Part shown: piece by piece, positions 17,259 through 26,906 of the stretch | How the letters are laid out: each line of letters begins with the position of its first letter | Numbering within the stretch: position 1 is the first letter of the stretch | Origin: Legionella sp. W10-070 | GTDB taxonomy: Bacteria > Pseudomonadota > Gammaproteobacteria > Legionellales > Legionellaceae | Length of the DNA: 64,000 nt | Reading direction: 5' to 3' | Assembly (NCBI RefSeq): GCF_900640175.1 | Contig: NZ_CAAAJC010000007.1 | Location: 1-64,000, forward strand | Notes under the pieces: generated by a model | What the model was told of the DNA's origin: nothing | What the model saw: only the letters and a program-made list of their open reading frames with translations | The model's database searches: none | Translations under genes and position numbers: made by a program

Positions 17259-18737
17259 GTGATTAATTATAAACAAACCCATGCTGCACCTATCAATGAT
17301 GGCGGCTATAAACGCGGGCTTAAAGACCGACACGTACAATTAATTGCATTGGGCGGCATTATTGGCTCCGGCTATTTTTTAGGTACCGGAGAAGTTGTAA
17401 ACCAGGTAGGGCCTTCTGTTTTTATTGCTTATATCCTCGGCGGTTTAATTATTTACCTTACCATGCTTTGCATGGGAGAGCTGGCAGTTGCCATCCCCAT
17501 TTCCGGATCATTTATTACCTACGCTGCAGACTTTATCTCACCGACTATAGCCTGCGGGGTAGGCTGGTCTTATTGGATTAGTTGGGTGGCTTACATTCCG
17601 GCAGAATGTATTGCCGGCGGCATTATCATGCAGCACTTTACTGGCATTAATGGCTATGTCTGGGCTGTTTGCTTTGGCTTGCTAATTACTTATATCAATA
17701 TTGCCAAGGTCGGTACCTTTGGCGAAATTGAGTTTTGGCTGGCAATTATTAAAATCGTTGCCTTAATGGGTTTTGTTGCACTGTCAATATTAATTTTCTT
17801 CGGCATCATTCACGGTCCACAGCCCGCTGGTGTTATTGGAGGTAAATTTATTTTTGACCAAGGTGGGCTTTTTCCCAATGGCGGTATGGTTTTATTAACA
17901 GCCATGGTATTGTTGCTTGTAAACTATCAGGGTTCTGAAATTATTGGCCTTGCTGCTGGCGAGTCCATTAACCCGGCACGGATGATCCCGCGCGCGATAA
18001 AAGCCGTAACATTCAGGATTCTTTTTATTTACATTATTCCTGTTTTTTGCCTGGTACTTATTTTCCCTTGGCAAAAGGCGGGGCTTGCAAACTCAGTTTT
18101 CGCAGACGCCCTTAATTTCTATGGCTTAAAATGGGCTGGTGCCGCTACAAGTTTTGTCACACTAACAGCAACACTATCCTGTTCCAATTCAGGTGTCTAT
18201 GGTATTGTGCGTTCATTGAATGCATTAGCGCGCAATGGAATGGCTCCCCATAGGTTAAGTAAGCTTAACCGCAATGCAGTACCACAAAACGCAGGAATTG
18301 TAACATTGATTGCCATCTGGCTATTGCTTGCAGCAGGCTATTTTTTCGGTCAATCCATGCTATACATCGCCTTATTACTGGTATCAGGTTTTACTGGAGC
18401 AACAGCATGGATTTCCCTTTGCTGGGCACAAATTAATTTTCGCAAACGCTTGTACAAGACAGGTTATACGACAGCTGATCTTAGTTATAAGACACCAGGA
18501 TCACCTTACACCGGGATTGTCGCGATTTTCCTGATGTTAGCTTGTTTGATCTTTCTGGTAATGAGTAATGACCCTGCTTATAGGATAGCCTTTGTCATGG
18601 GCTTTATCAGCTTTGTTGGCCCGATTCTTATTTATAAATTGGGCGGTTTCGCCAAACGTAGATCCACAGCCATAGAAATTAACAAGCATTTGCAATTTAA
18701 GGATGTTTTTCCTGAGCGGAAGGCGGTTTCTTCTTAA
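17259..18737 (+). CDS. APC-superfamily amino acid permease
   Basis: A 492-residue inner-membrane protein with about twelve hydrophobic segments. It begins with the amino acid transporter (AAT) family signature RHVQLIALGGIIGSGYFLGTG, whose GGxIGSG loop binds substrate backbone, and later has a family-typical ESINPARMIPRAIKA segment. It imports amino acids with protons; specificity is not evident. Legionella relies on amino acids as its main carbon and energy source, which fits such a carrier. The start is GTG at 17259, preceded by a weak AAGAGA. A long-loop hairpin (GCATCCAG/CTGGATGC, 18777-18813) follows but lacks a T-run. Confidence 0.9.
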   Translation: MINYKQTHAAPINDGGYKRGLKDRHVQLIALGGIIGSGYFLGTGEVVNQVGPSVFIAYILGGLIIYLTMLCMGELAVAIPISGSFITYAADFISPTIACGVGWSYWISWVAYIPAECIAGGIIMQHFTGINGYVWAVCFGLLITYINIAKVGTFGEIEFWLAIIKIVALMGFVALSILIFFGIIHGPQPAGVIGGKFIFDQGGLFPNGGMVLLTAMVLLLVNYQGSEIIGLAAGESINPARMIPRAIKAVTFRILFIYIIPVFCLVLIFPWQKAGLANSVFADALNFYGLKWAGAATSFVTLTATLSCSNSGVYGIVRSLNALARNGMAPHRLSKLNRNAVPQNAGIVTLIAIWLLLAAGYFFGQSMLYIALLLVSGFTGATAWISLCWAQINFRKRLYKTGYTTADLSYKTPGSPYTGIVAIFLMLACLIFLVMSNDPAYRIAFVMGFISFVGPILIYKLGGFAKRRSTAIEINKHLQFKDVFPERKAVSS

Positions 18738-18948
18738 GGCAAAAATAACTATTTTTTAAACATACTGATCTCTTGCGCATCCAGTAAAATATATCCTGTC
18801 AACTGCTGGATGCCTATAAGTGGAAGAATCTTGAGGATTAGATTCTATTACTCAAAACTTATGCTTTCACAGCGACTTCATCATTAATTTATAACCCATT
18901 AATAATAAATAAAAAATTAAAATTTCGTTAAAAAGTGAAAAGAAACAT

Positions 18949-18976
18949 TTGCAAAAAAAAAAATTAACGTTATTAT
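18949..18976 (+). promoter_or_regulatory. Candidate promoter of the coiled-coil gene pair
   Basis: TTGCAA (18949-18954), a 16-nt A-rich spacer and TATTAT (18971-18976). This leaves an untranslated leader of about 145 nt before the ATG at 19128. The 390-nt gap otherwise shows only AT-rich DNA. Confidence 0.4.
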
Positions 18977-19127
18977 CGCCAACCAGACGTTGTAAGCATT
19001 TATGGACTTAAAGAATGGAATCGCTCAATCAGACTACTTTTATTTTATCACTCCCCTTTTATAAGATTTTCCCAGCGTACCCTTCACGCTATTAATTAAT
19101 TTATTACATCGTACAGGAAGCAAAGAT

Positions 19128-21389
19128 ATGGAATTTAACGTTTCTATTATTACAACCCCCTCTCATCTAAAGGACATTCAGAGCCTTCTCAATCAGGGAA
19201 TTCAGTTATACAAAACCCATCATGAACTGGGCGGACATTTGAGTGAAATTCCCAGCGCGAGTTATAACCAACAGCTAAAGACGGCAAAACGCCTATTTGA
19301 AGAACATGATAATAATGCATCCATTCGACGGATGACGGAAATCAGCATAAGAGATACCATGCGCAGCAATTTCCTGGAACTCAACGAGAAATTGAGAGAT
19401 CATCAAACCTGGCGTTCAATGAGTGCTAATGCACCAGTTAATCAACAGCCAACTATTGATCGTTTATGGCGAGAATGGCAACGTCATGCTGCGCATTCCC
19501 ACTTTACAGCAGGCGCATTATTCCACAATGAGGCACTTTTGCAGGAACTGCTTGCCCTGATACAATTAGCAAAAGATGAATTTAATAAAAAGAAATACAA
19601 AAATAAGGAGGAGTTCAGTAACTATCAGCAATACCTTGCCAAGTTTGAACAACAAATTCAAGACGAACGGCAACAAATTGCCGAAGCGCTTTACTACCGA
19701 ATCAAGGTCGCTTTTACAAACAACAGCCTGATTCACTACAATCCTGTTTGTGCCCTGTTAAACAAGTTGCAAGCCCATCGCATCCAGGCTTATCAGAACC
19801 TGAAAGCCAATGAATTTATTAGTTCCCCTGCAGAGACGCTCCCTCTGGCAAAAGCCGTTAATTACATTATGACCTACGGTACAGATGAATTAAGAGCCGC
19901 GCTACTGCCCTACTTTTCTCTTGAACCAAATAATCCTGATTTTTCCTTAAAAAGTCATCAGCAAGGCAACCATTTTTTCTTGGTTCCACTAGAACTGTCT
20001 CAATATCTACCTAAAACATCCAAATGGTTTATGTGGCTTTTCCCAGGATACCACCTGCGTTACCATTTTTTTCATGATAAGACAGAATTATTATTCAAAC
20101 TTGCGGTATTAAACAGCAGCAAAGCCCCCATTCAAGGCATTGTTGATATGCAAAACCCATTCTGGCTAAACCTTGAAACACTGCAAAATGCCCTGGAGGA
20201 AGAGCACCAGAGCACTAATAAAAAAAACCGTAACTGGTTTGGCTTCCTGTTTGAAACAACAAATGACTTGCTTAACGGTTGGAAAAACCTCATTCAGCGC
20301 CAACAAAAAATGCTAATCAGACATCAGATCAGTTATCTTGAGCAAATGGTTAAAGCGCCTCTGCCTCTTGAATATGCTTTTCAAAACAATAGCGAACATT
20401 TCATTGAGAGAAAACAAGCGATGCTTCTCTCATTGGAAAAGCTGGAAGCAAGATTTAACGCTCAGGATTTTACTTCGGAAGAGAGAACAAGTTTCCAAAC
20501 TACTAAACAAAACATCATTAAAAAATGGAATCTTGGGGAATTTAAGGAATCCACTGCATCAATCGATGCCGCACTTTTCCATCTCTCTCAATCCACTAGC
20601 CCTCTTCCAATGGACAAATTTAATTCACTTGAAACGGAGTTGATGTTAAAAAACGATAAGGAGCTGGATCGGTTAATAGCAGACAAAGCCCTCATGGATA
20701 TCATCTCCAGAATGCAGGAAGCCCTGGAAGAGCTACCCTCGCTAATACAACCCCCAAAAGCGATTGGAGACGAGTTGCTTTATCTATATCAAACAGCACG
20801 CCTCTTATCTTTTTTGTATAAAACAGACTTTAAATTATCCCCAGCGGTTCAAGCCTTACGAGTCAAACTCAACGAGTTCCTTCTAGAGTACCAGAAACTG
20901 GTTAAAGGACAGACTCAAGATCATCTGCTTCAGCGAAAAGAAGACTTCCTCCTCCTGGAAGAAACTATCCACACTCTGATTTCAATTCATCCTGATTGGA
21001 AAGAGGAACAGAAATGCCTCTTTCAAGCAAGTGGATTTCGACAGGATATCATGCAGGGCTACACACCTGTAGATGTGGAAAAAGTCTTAATGGAAACAAA
21101 AAAAGAACGCCTTGAACAAACTAAACAAATAGAGGATATGGACAAAATAGTGCATGCCGCCCTTAGGTCAGTAGAGGAAGGAGCCAAAATTTTAGAAAAC
21201 AGAAAGAATACCCATATAAAGCGAAAAAAAGAATTGGCAATCATACGGTCTGAACTAGAAAATTTAGGTATCTTCAGTAGAAAGGGACAGCCCAACCAAT
21301 CCAGAAAAACCTCAGTTGCCTTGCCTGCAGCTACTAATATTCACACCCGCAATGAACACCCCGGGGATAAGCAAGTCATGGTTAATTGA
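19128..21389 (+). CDS. Large predicted coiled-coil protein, possible Dot/Icm effector
   Basis: A 753-residue, mostly helical protein with no signal peptide. Charged heptad-like segments occur around 160-195, 420-460, 570-640 and 670-715. A hydrophobic patch near 300-320 (WFMWLFPGYHLRYHFF) could contact membrane. I recognise no enzymatic motif. The C-terminus is polar (about the last 40 residues rich in S, T, N, K and R), which would be compatible with type IV secretion but is not diagnostic. It lies 28 nt upstream of a second coiled-coil gene and is probably co-transcribed with it. The effector label is inference from size, lack of homology and the likely Legionella host. Confidence 0.8.
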   Translation: MEFNVSIITTPSHLKDIQSLLNQGIQLYKTHHELGGHLSEIPSASYNQQLKTAKRLFEEHDNNASIRRMTEISIRDTMRSNFLELNEKLRDHQTWRSMSANAPVNQQPTIDRLWREWQRHAAHSHFTAGALFHNEALLQELLALIQLAKDEFNKKKYKNKEEFSNYQQYLAKFEQQIQDERQQIAEALYYRIKVAFTNNSLIHYNPVCALLNKLQAHRIQAYQNLKANEFISSPAETLPLAKAVNYIMTYGTDELRAALLPYFSLEPNNPDFSLKSHQQGNHFFLVPLELSQYLPKTSKWFMWLFPGYHLRYHFFHDKTELLFKLAVLNSSKAPIQGIVDMQNPFWLNLETLQNALEEEHQSTNKKNRNWFGFLFETTNDLLNGWKNLIQRQQKMLIRHQISYLEQMVKAPLPLEYAFQNNSEHFIERKQAMLLSLEKLEARFNAQDFTSEERTSFQTTKQNIIKKWNLGEFKESTASIDAALFHLSQSTSPLPMDKFNSLETELMLKNDKELDRLIADKALMDIISRMQEALEELPSLIQPPKAIGDELLYLYQTARLLSFLYKTDFKLSPAVQALRVKLNEFLLEYQKLVKGQTQDHLLQRKEDFLLLEETIHTLISIHPDWKEEQKCLFQASGFRQDIMQGYTPVDVEKVLMETKKERLEQTKQIEDMDKIVHAALRSVEEGAKILENRKNTHIKRKKELAIIRSELENLGIFSRKGQPNQSRKTSVALPAATNIHTRNEHPGDKQVMVN

Positions 21390-21417
21390 TTAACAAAATT
21401 TATAAAGGAGTATTACT

Positions 21418-22482
21418 ATGAAAATCAAATTGCAAGAATTTAAACTCGCTCTGCTCAAAGCTTTGGCTACAAACCTGGAGCTTCTTCGACGAAATGAGGA
21501 AGAAAACTTTGTCTTTACGGGATACTCAAGCAATAGAAAACGCGTCAGCTACAAAGTCGATTACAGAGCAGGAACTTGTACCGCTGCCAAATCGATTAAT
21601 GAGTTAAACCAATGGAGCGATCAATTTAATATTATTAAATCAGAAAAGTACACTGAAGGGGAGCAGCAGCATATTCGCTGCTTGTTGCGCACCATAAAAT
21701 CCAATAATGATGGTTATGATTTGTGGAGTTTAATCAACAGCCAGGTAAAAACAATGCCTGGATGGTGGAATATATTCTCCAATCTTCGTAATCTTCGTTT
21801 TTTAACCCCAGCACTTGAATCGATTCTGGAACAATACAGGCCGGAAGAATTAAAAAAAGAAAACGATGAATGGACAAAAAAACTGCTTGAAGAACTCAAG
21901 AATCAGATTCAAAAGCTTCTGTCTACCATCGAGGAACTCAAACAGCACTGTAAGCAACTGGAGCTTAAAAATTCACTACAAAGCGAATCCCTGCCACTCG
22001 TTCAACAACAGACAGAAGAAATTCTGGCTGCTAAAAACAAGATTTTGCTTGAATTAGAGCAAGTCCGCTCTGCAAATAAAGTACTTCTAGAGCAGAATTC
22101 TTCTTTTAAAGATAGGATTAGTAAAGTTTCTCAAGCAAATAATAAGCTAATCCGAACCAACACGGACTTAGAGAGGGAAAATGAAGAGTTAAGGCAGCAA
22201 CTTATGGAAGCTATTGAAAAAATTAAAGAAACAAGCCAACAAGTAACCAGCGCAATCAGCGCTGTTAATAGTAAAGAGAGAACTCCTAACTCCCCATCCA
22301 AATTAACAGCCTATTCAGAAGATTTTTCTCTAAATGAGTTTAACGAGCAGTATAAAAGGTTGTGCCGGAAACCAGGCTCTGTAAGAAATCAATCGATTTG
22401 GAATCGCTCAAACAATGATAGCAACCCAGGATCGGACAGAGGAAACACTAAGAGTCAAAGCCCAAGCAGTAAACCTCAATAA
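21418..22482 (+). CDS. Predicted coiled-coil protein, partner of the upstream gene
   Basis: A 354-residue protein. Residues about 1-140 form a globular part, beginning MKIKLQEFKLALLKALATN. Residues about 145-275 are an almost continuous coiled coil rich in E, K, L and Q. The tail (about 280-354) is disordered and rich in Ser, Asn and Pro, ending SPSSKPQ. A strong AAAGGAG ribosome site lies 8 nt before the ATG, and the gene begins 28 nt after the 753-residue protein gene. No known family. A two-gene unit of structural or effector proteins is the simplest reading. Confidence 0.8.
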   Translation: MKIKLQEFKLALLKALATNLELLRRNEEENFVFTGYSSNRKRVSYKVDYRAGTCTAAKSINELNQWSDQFNIIKSEKYTEGEQQHIRCLLRTIKSNNDGYDLWSLINSQVKTMPGWWNIFSNLRNLRFLTPALESILEQYRPEELKKENDEWTKKLLEELKNQIQKLLSTIEELKQHCKQLELKNSLQSESLPLVQQQTEEILAAKNKILLELEQVRSANKVLLEQNSSFKDRISKVSQANNKLIRTNTDLERENEELRQQLMEAIEKIKETSQQVTSAISAVNSKERTPNSPSKLTAYSEDFSLNEFNEQYKRLCRKPGSVRNQSIWNRSNNDSNPGSDRGNTKSQSPSSKPQ

Positions 22483-22490
22483 CCGCACTC

Positions 22491-22517
22491 AGGCATCTGC
22501 CAAATAGATGCCTTTCT
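22491..22517 (+). terminator. Hairpin after the coiled-coil gene pair
   Basis: AGGCATCT (22491-22498) and AGATGCCT (22506-22513) form a perfect 8-bp stem followed by TTCTATT. It lies 9 nt past the stop codon, between convergent transcription units. Confidence 0.55.
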
Positions 22518-22576
22518 ATTGGAATAGTAAACAATAACACTGCTCCGTCCAATTGTATCAAACACTTATAATGACT

Positions 22577-25500
22577 CTATTTAGCCCTTTGCAGCCTCCT
22601 TTCTCTTAGTTCTTCAATTATCACATAAAATACAGGTACTACTAACAAACTGAGAATAGTAGCTAAAAACATTCCCCCCATAACAGTTGTGCCAATTGAA
22701 TGGCGGCTGGCAGCGCCGGCGCCTGTTGCTATTGCCAAAGGCAATACACCCAAAATAAAGGCAAAAGCTGTCATTAAGATTGGCCGCAGGCGCAAACTGG
22801 CAGCCTCCCTGGCTGCATCGATAATCGATGCACCCTGATCGCGCTTTTCCTTAGCGAATTCAACAATGAGGATAGCATTTTTTGCAGCAAGGCCAATTAA
22901 TAAAATTAACCCAATCTGTGCATAAACATCAAGCGCCAAAGACCTTAGCATTAAAGCAACACCCGCACCTAATAGAGCAAGGGGTACGACAAGGAGAATC
23001 ATAAAAGGCATAGACCAGCTTTCATAAAGAGCAGCGAGAAACAGGAATACAAAAACCAGACAAAGCATAAAAATGAGAGAAGCAATATTACCAGCCTTTA
23101 GTTGTTGATAAGTAATATTCGTCCATTCATAACCAATCCCTTTCGGTAACACCTCTTTTGCAACCTCCTCAATTGCAGTTAACGCCTGTCCGGAACTATA
23201 GCCAGGTGCAGGCCCTCCATTTACACTGGCAGCAGTATAAAGATTATAGTGGGGTATATTATAAGGACCGGTAACAGTTCTTACCTTCAATAAGCTGCTT
23301 AACGGCACCATGTTACCGGTATCGCTTTTAACGTAAAGCCTGGTAATGTCAGAAACATCTTCTCGCGCCCTGCCTTCTGCTTGAACCATAACCCGATAGG
23401 TCTGATTATATTTGGTAAAGTTATTGACGTAATAGGATCCCAGATAGGTTTGTAACGTGGCGAATAAATTACTGATGGAAACATTCAGTGCCTTGGCTTT
23501 GGTTCTATCAATATCCAAATGAAGCTGCGGTACATCCAGGTTCAAATCGGAAAACAAACCTTGCAGCTCAGGACGCTTGTTACCTTCCTCCACCAACTTA
23601 TTTACCGCGGCAGCCAAAACATCGATTCCGAGGTTATCTATATCCTCAACTTCAAGCTGAAATCCTCCTACCGAGCCCAAGCCTGGTATTGAAGGAGCAT
23701 TCATTACACCAATAACCGCTTCATCGATTTGTGCAAACTGTTTCTGCGTCTTCTTCATAATGCCATTGACAGATAGTTCTGGGGTTTCCCTTTGTGACCA
23801 AGGGTCAAGAACAACAAACAAGACTGCCGTATCAGGCTGATTAATTGAATCAATTATATTGTAGCCATTAATACTGATAATATTGGCAACCCCTTTTGTT
23901 TCCTTGAGGATATTAACGATCCTGGTAACCGTTTCTTCCGTTCGATAAAGTGAGGAGGCATTTGGCTCTTTGACCATTACAATAAAATATCCCTGGTCTT
24001 CATCCGGTATAAAACCAGTCGGTAAATGTCTGAATACAAAAAAAGTAGCGATGGCTAATAATACAAAAACCGACATCACCAGAGTCTTGTGCTTTAGACA
24101 ATATTCCACCCCATTTTTATAATGATGTAATAATTTTTCATAGGCAGATTCAAACCAACGAAACAGGAAAAATTGACTTTCTGTTTTCTTTTTCAAGAGA
24201 ATGCCACAAAGAGCCGGACTGAGCGTCAGGGAATTAATCCCTGAGAGCGCCACCGAAAAAGCAATCGCTAAAGCAAACTGATTATATAGCTGCCCCGTCA
24301 TTCCCGGAATAAAAGCTACAGGTACAAAAACAGCCAACAAAATTAAGGTGGTGGCAATAATAGGCCCCTGTACCTCTTTGGTAGCCAGTAGTACTGCTTC
24401 TTTCACATTACTAATATTGTGTTCCAGTTTTTTCTCAACATTCTCTACCACGACGATAGCATCATCCACCACAAGACCAATAGCCAAAACCAGGCCAAGG
24501 AGGCTTAGTGTATTGATAGAAAAACCAAATACACTGAACAAAGCAAACGTCCCAATCAGAGAGACTGGTATAGCGATACCAGGAATCAAGGTTGTACGCC
24601 AGTTTTGTAAGAAAACAAATACAACGATGAATACTAAAGCCATCGCTTGCAATAAGGTAATCACTACTTCCTGAAGTGATGCTTTAACAAAATCCGTTGT
24701 ATCGTAAGCAATGGTATAACTCACTCCAGCTGGAAAATTTTTTTCCAATTTCTTCATTGCTTCTCGAACACTATCAGCAATCTGCATCGCATTTGAGCCA
24801 GGCAACTGGTAGATACCTAAACTTGCTGTAGGTCCACCGTTAAACTGCGAGGTAGTAATATAGGTTTCAGCGCCCATTTCTACCCGGCCTAAATCTCTAA
24901 CACGTACAATCTGCCCATTATCTCTAGTCTTTACAATAATATCGGCAAACTGTTCAGGCTCAGTTAACTGTCCTAAAGTTGAAATCTGGTATTGAAAAGC
25001 AATATCACGCGACACGGGTGGCTGACCTATAACGCCAACGGCTGCCTGCTGATTTTGATCTTTGACCGCTTGAATGACTTCTTGCGGTGCAATGCCCATA
25101 CTGGCCATCTTGTCAGGATCTAGCCAGATACGGATAGAATACTGTAGCAAACCAAAATTGTTCACATTGCCAACACCAGGAATCCGGCTAAGGGTTGGTG
25201 TGATATGAATATCGGCATAATTACTTAAAAAAGCCTCATCCAGATCCTTATTTTTTGAAAGCAAGTTAACCACTAAAACCATGTCGCTTGATACTTTTTG
25301 AATATTAACCCCGCCTTGCAATACATCAGGAGGCAATAAAGGGTTTGCGGTATTTGTTTTCGTCAATACATCTACAGCGGCAATATCAATGTTATACCCT
25401 ACATCAAAAGTAATAGTAATCACGGAGTTACCATTGTTAGTGCTTGCAGATGACATATAAATCATTCCTTCCACACCATTAATATTGCGCTCCAGAGGGG

Positions 25501-25687
25501 TAGTAACCGTTTTAGCAACTACATCGGCTCCTGCACCAATATATTGGGTACTGACCTGAACCTGGGGAGGGACGATAGATGGGTATTGCGCTACAGGCAA
25601 AATGATGATGCAAATACCGCCAATTAGCACCATTAAAATAGCGATTACCATGGCGAAAATGGGACGATTAATGAAAAATTTAACCAT
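22577..25687 (-). CDS. RND-family multidrug efflux transporter (AcrB/MexB-like)
   Basis: A 1036-residue inner-membrane proton/drug antiporter of the HAE1 family. The N-terminus [19 protein letters not shown], the TM4 region [15 protein letters not shown] (two adjacent Asp for proton relay) and the C-terminal [18 protein letters not shown] are diagnostic. The large periplasmic loops of both halves are present at full length. It forms a trimer working with the adaptor encoded 8 nt upstream and an outer-membrane channel. No TolC/OprM gene is in this cluster, so the channel must be supplied from elsewhere. Confidence 0.96.
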   Translation of the reverse strand: MVKFFINRPIFAMVIAILMVLIGGICIIILPVAQYPSIVPPQVQVSTQYIGAGADVVAKTVTTPLERNINGVEGMIYMSSASTNNGNSVITITFDVGYNIDIAAVDVLTKTNTANPLLPPDVLQGGVNIQKVSSDMVLVVNLLSKNKDLDEAFLSNYADIHITPTLSRIPGVGNVNNFGLLQYSIRIWLDPDKMASMGIAPQEVIQAVKDQNQQAAVGVIGQPPVSRDIAFQYQISTLGQLTEPEQFADIIVKTRDNGQIVRVRDLGRVEMGAETYITTSQFNGGPTASLGIYQLPGSNAMQIADSVREAMKKLEKNFPAGVSYTIAYDTTDFVKASLQEVVITLLQAMALVFIVVFVFLQNWRTTLIPGIAIPVSLIGTFALFSVFGFSINTLSLLGLVLAIGLVVDDAIVVVENVEKKLEHNISNVKEAVLLATKEVQGPIIATTLILLAVFVPVAFIPGMTGQLYNQFALAIAFSVALSGINSLTLSPALCGILLKKKTESQFFLFRWFESAYEKLLHHYKNGVEYCLKHKTLVMSVFVLLAIATFFVFRHLPTGFIPDEDQGYFIVMVKEPNASSLYRTEETVTRIVNILKETKGVANIISINGYNIIDSINQPDTAVLFVVLDPWSQRETPELSVNGIMKKTQKQFAQIDEAVIGVMNAPSIPGLGSVGGFQLEVEDIDNLGIDVLAAAVNKLVEEGNKRPELQGLFSDLNLDVPQLHLDIDRTKAKALNVSISNLFATLQTYLGSYYVNNFTKYNQTYRVMVQAEGRAREDVSDITRLYVKSDTGNMVPLSSLLKVRTVTGPYNIPHYNLYTAASVNGGPAPGYSSGQALTAIEEVAKEVLPKGIGYEWTNITYQQLKAGNIASLIFMLCLVFVFLFLAALYESWSMPFMILLVVPLALLGAGVALMLRSLALDVYAQIGLILLIGLAAKNAILIVEFAKEKRDQGASIIDAAREAASLRLRPILMTAFAFILGVLPLAIATGAGAASRHSIGTTVMGGMFLATILSLLVVPVFYVIIEELRERRLQRAK

Positions 25688-25695
25688 TGTGATCC

Positions 25696-26811
25696 CTATT
25701 GTCCAACCAGATTAACATTGACTTCTTCACCTGGTTTAACTTTTTGCATTCCGCTGGTCATGATCACTTCACCAACCTGCAACCCTGACTCAACTATATT
25801 TTGTTCCTTATACTGTCCTCCTGTAGTAATTGAACGTGCCTCAATCTTATTATCTTGATTAACGACATAAACTGCTTTTTTCCCCTGTATTTCAAGAACA
25901 GCGGTAGCGGGGATTAAAATAGCTTTACCTTTATCTGACAATAGAACCTTTACATTCATATAAATGCCTGGCAAAAGAAGCTTTTCAGGATTATCAATGA
26001 TTGCCCGAGTAAGGACTGTTGAGGTAGGAACATCAGCCTGATTATTAATTAAATCAATTTTCCCATGAAAGATTAGCGATTTATTTTGTGGCAACCTTGC
26101 TTCAACCTTAAAGGGCATATTAGCTCTATAATTTAAAAATTCTCCAAAATCATTAACACTAGGGCTAAATTGAATATAAATAGGATCAAGCTTAACAACA
26201 TTAGCTAATAAAGTATTCTCTGTACCCCCAACCAGGTTGCCTACATCCACGTATTTCTCGCCAATAATGCCATCGACTGGAGAATACATATAACAAAAGC
26301 CCAGATTGATTTCAGCCTCATCCACTTTGGCTTTATTCACTTCAACATCAGCCTCCGCTTCACGATATCGGGCATGCACTTCATCATAACGCGATTGGGA
26401 CACATCTCCTTTTACAATCAGCTCTTTCATTCGCTCATACTGAACCTTCTGAAAATCCTGATTAGCAATACTCCTGTCCAGTTGTCCCTTTGCAAGCTCT
26501 AACTTGGCCTCGAATGGCCTGGGATCAATAACAAATAGCAGTTGCCCTTCCTTGACAGGTTTGCCTTCAATAAAATTCATTTTTGTTAAAAAACCCTTTA
26601 CCCGAGCCCTGATTCCTATACTGGCAATTGACTGCGTAATTCCAATATATTCTTTATAAACCGGGATCTCTGAGGAAGTAACTTTAATTGCAGGAACTGT
26701 CGGTTTAGGAGCAGGCTTTACATTCCTGTTATCCTGACAACCCGTCAGGATAACAATAGAAACAAAGAAGAGAAAAGTAATGCTATTTTTACTTTTAGTC
26801 AGTATGTCCAT
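25696..26811 (-). CDS. RND efflux periplasmic adaptor lipoprotein (AcrA/MexA-like)
   Basis: A 371-residue membrane-fusion protein. The N-terminus has a lipoprotein signal with lipobox LTGC, predicting attachment to the inner membrane by the Cys at about residue 25. The lipoyl and alpha-hairpin region runs from [20 protein letters not shown] through the coiled-coil QVQYERM-type stretch, then [20 protein letters not shown], followed by the beta-barrel domain. It bridges the RND pump and an outer-membrane channel. First gene of a two-gene operon. No TetR-type regulator lies next to it. Confidence 0.94.
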   Translation of the reverse strand: MDILTKSKNSITFLFFVSIVILTGCQDNRNVKPAPKPTVPAIKVTSSEIPVYKEYIGITQSIASIGIRARVKGFLTKMNFIEGKPVKEGQLLFVIDPRPFEAKLELAKGQLDRSIANQDFQKVQYERMKELIVKGDVSQSRYDEVHARYREAEADVEVNKAKVDEAEINLGFCYMYSPVDGIIGEKYVDVGNLVGGTENTLLANVVKLDPIYIQFSPSVNDFGEFLNYRANMPFKVEARLPQNKSLIFHGKIDLINNQADVPTSTVLTRAIIDNPEKLLLPGIYMNVKVLLSDKGKAILIPATAVLEIQGKKAVYVVNQDNKIEARSITTGGQYKEQNIVESGLQVGEVIMTSGMQKVKPGEEVNVNLVGQ

Positions 26812-26845
26812 CCATCATCCTTAATGCAAATTTCCCTCTTAACCA

Positions 26846-26890
26846 GCTGCGATTAAAACTGTGGTTTTCTTTGAACGTTGTCGCCTGGAT
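26846..26890. repeat. Truncated MITE-like copy F
   Basis: CTGCGATTAAAACTGTGG, then the TTTTCTTTGAA linker and GCCTGGAT, match the left end of the family element. Everything from the inner palindrome onward is missing. It lies between the start of the adaptor gene and the end of the CapD-like gene. Confidence 0.55.
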
Positions 26891-26906
26891 ATAAGCTATG
26901 GAAACT

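Noticed and set aside
19085-19110. PmrA-box-like TTAAT/TTTAT tandem before the coiled-coil pair
   Set aside because: Only a partial match in very AT-rich DNA; such matches are expected by chance.
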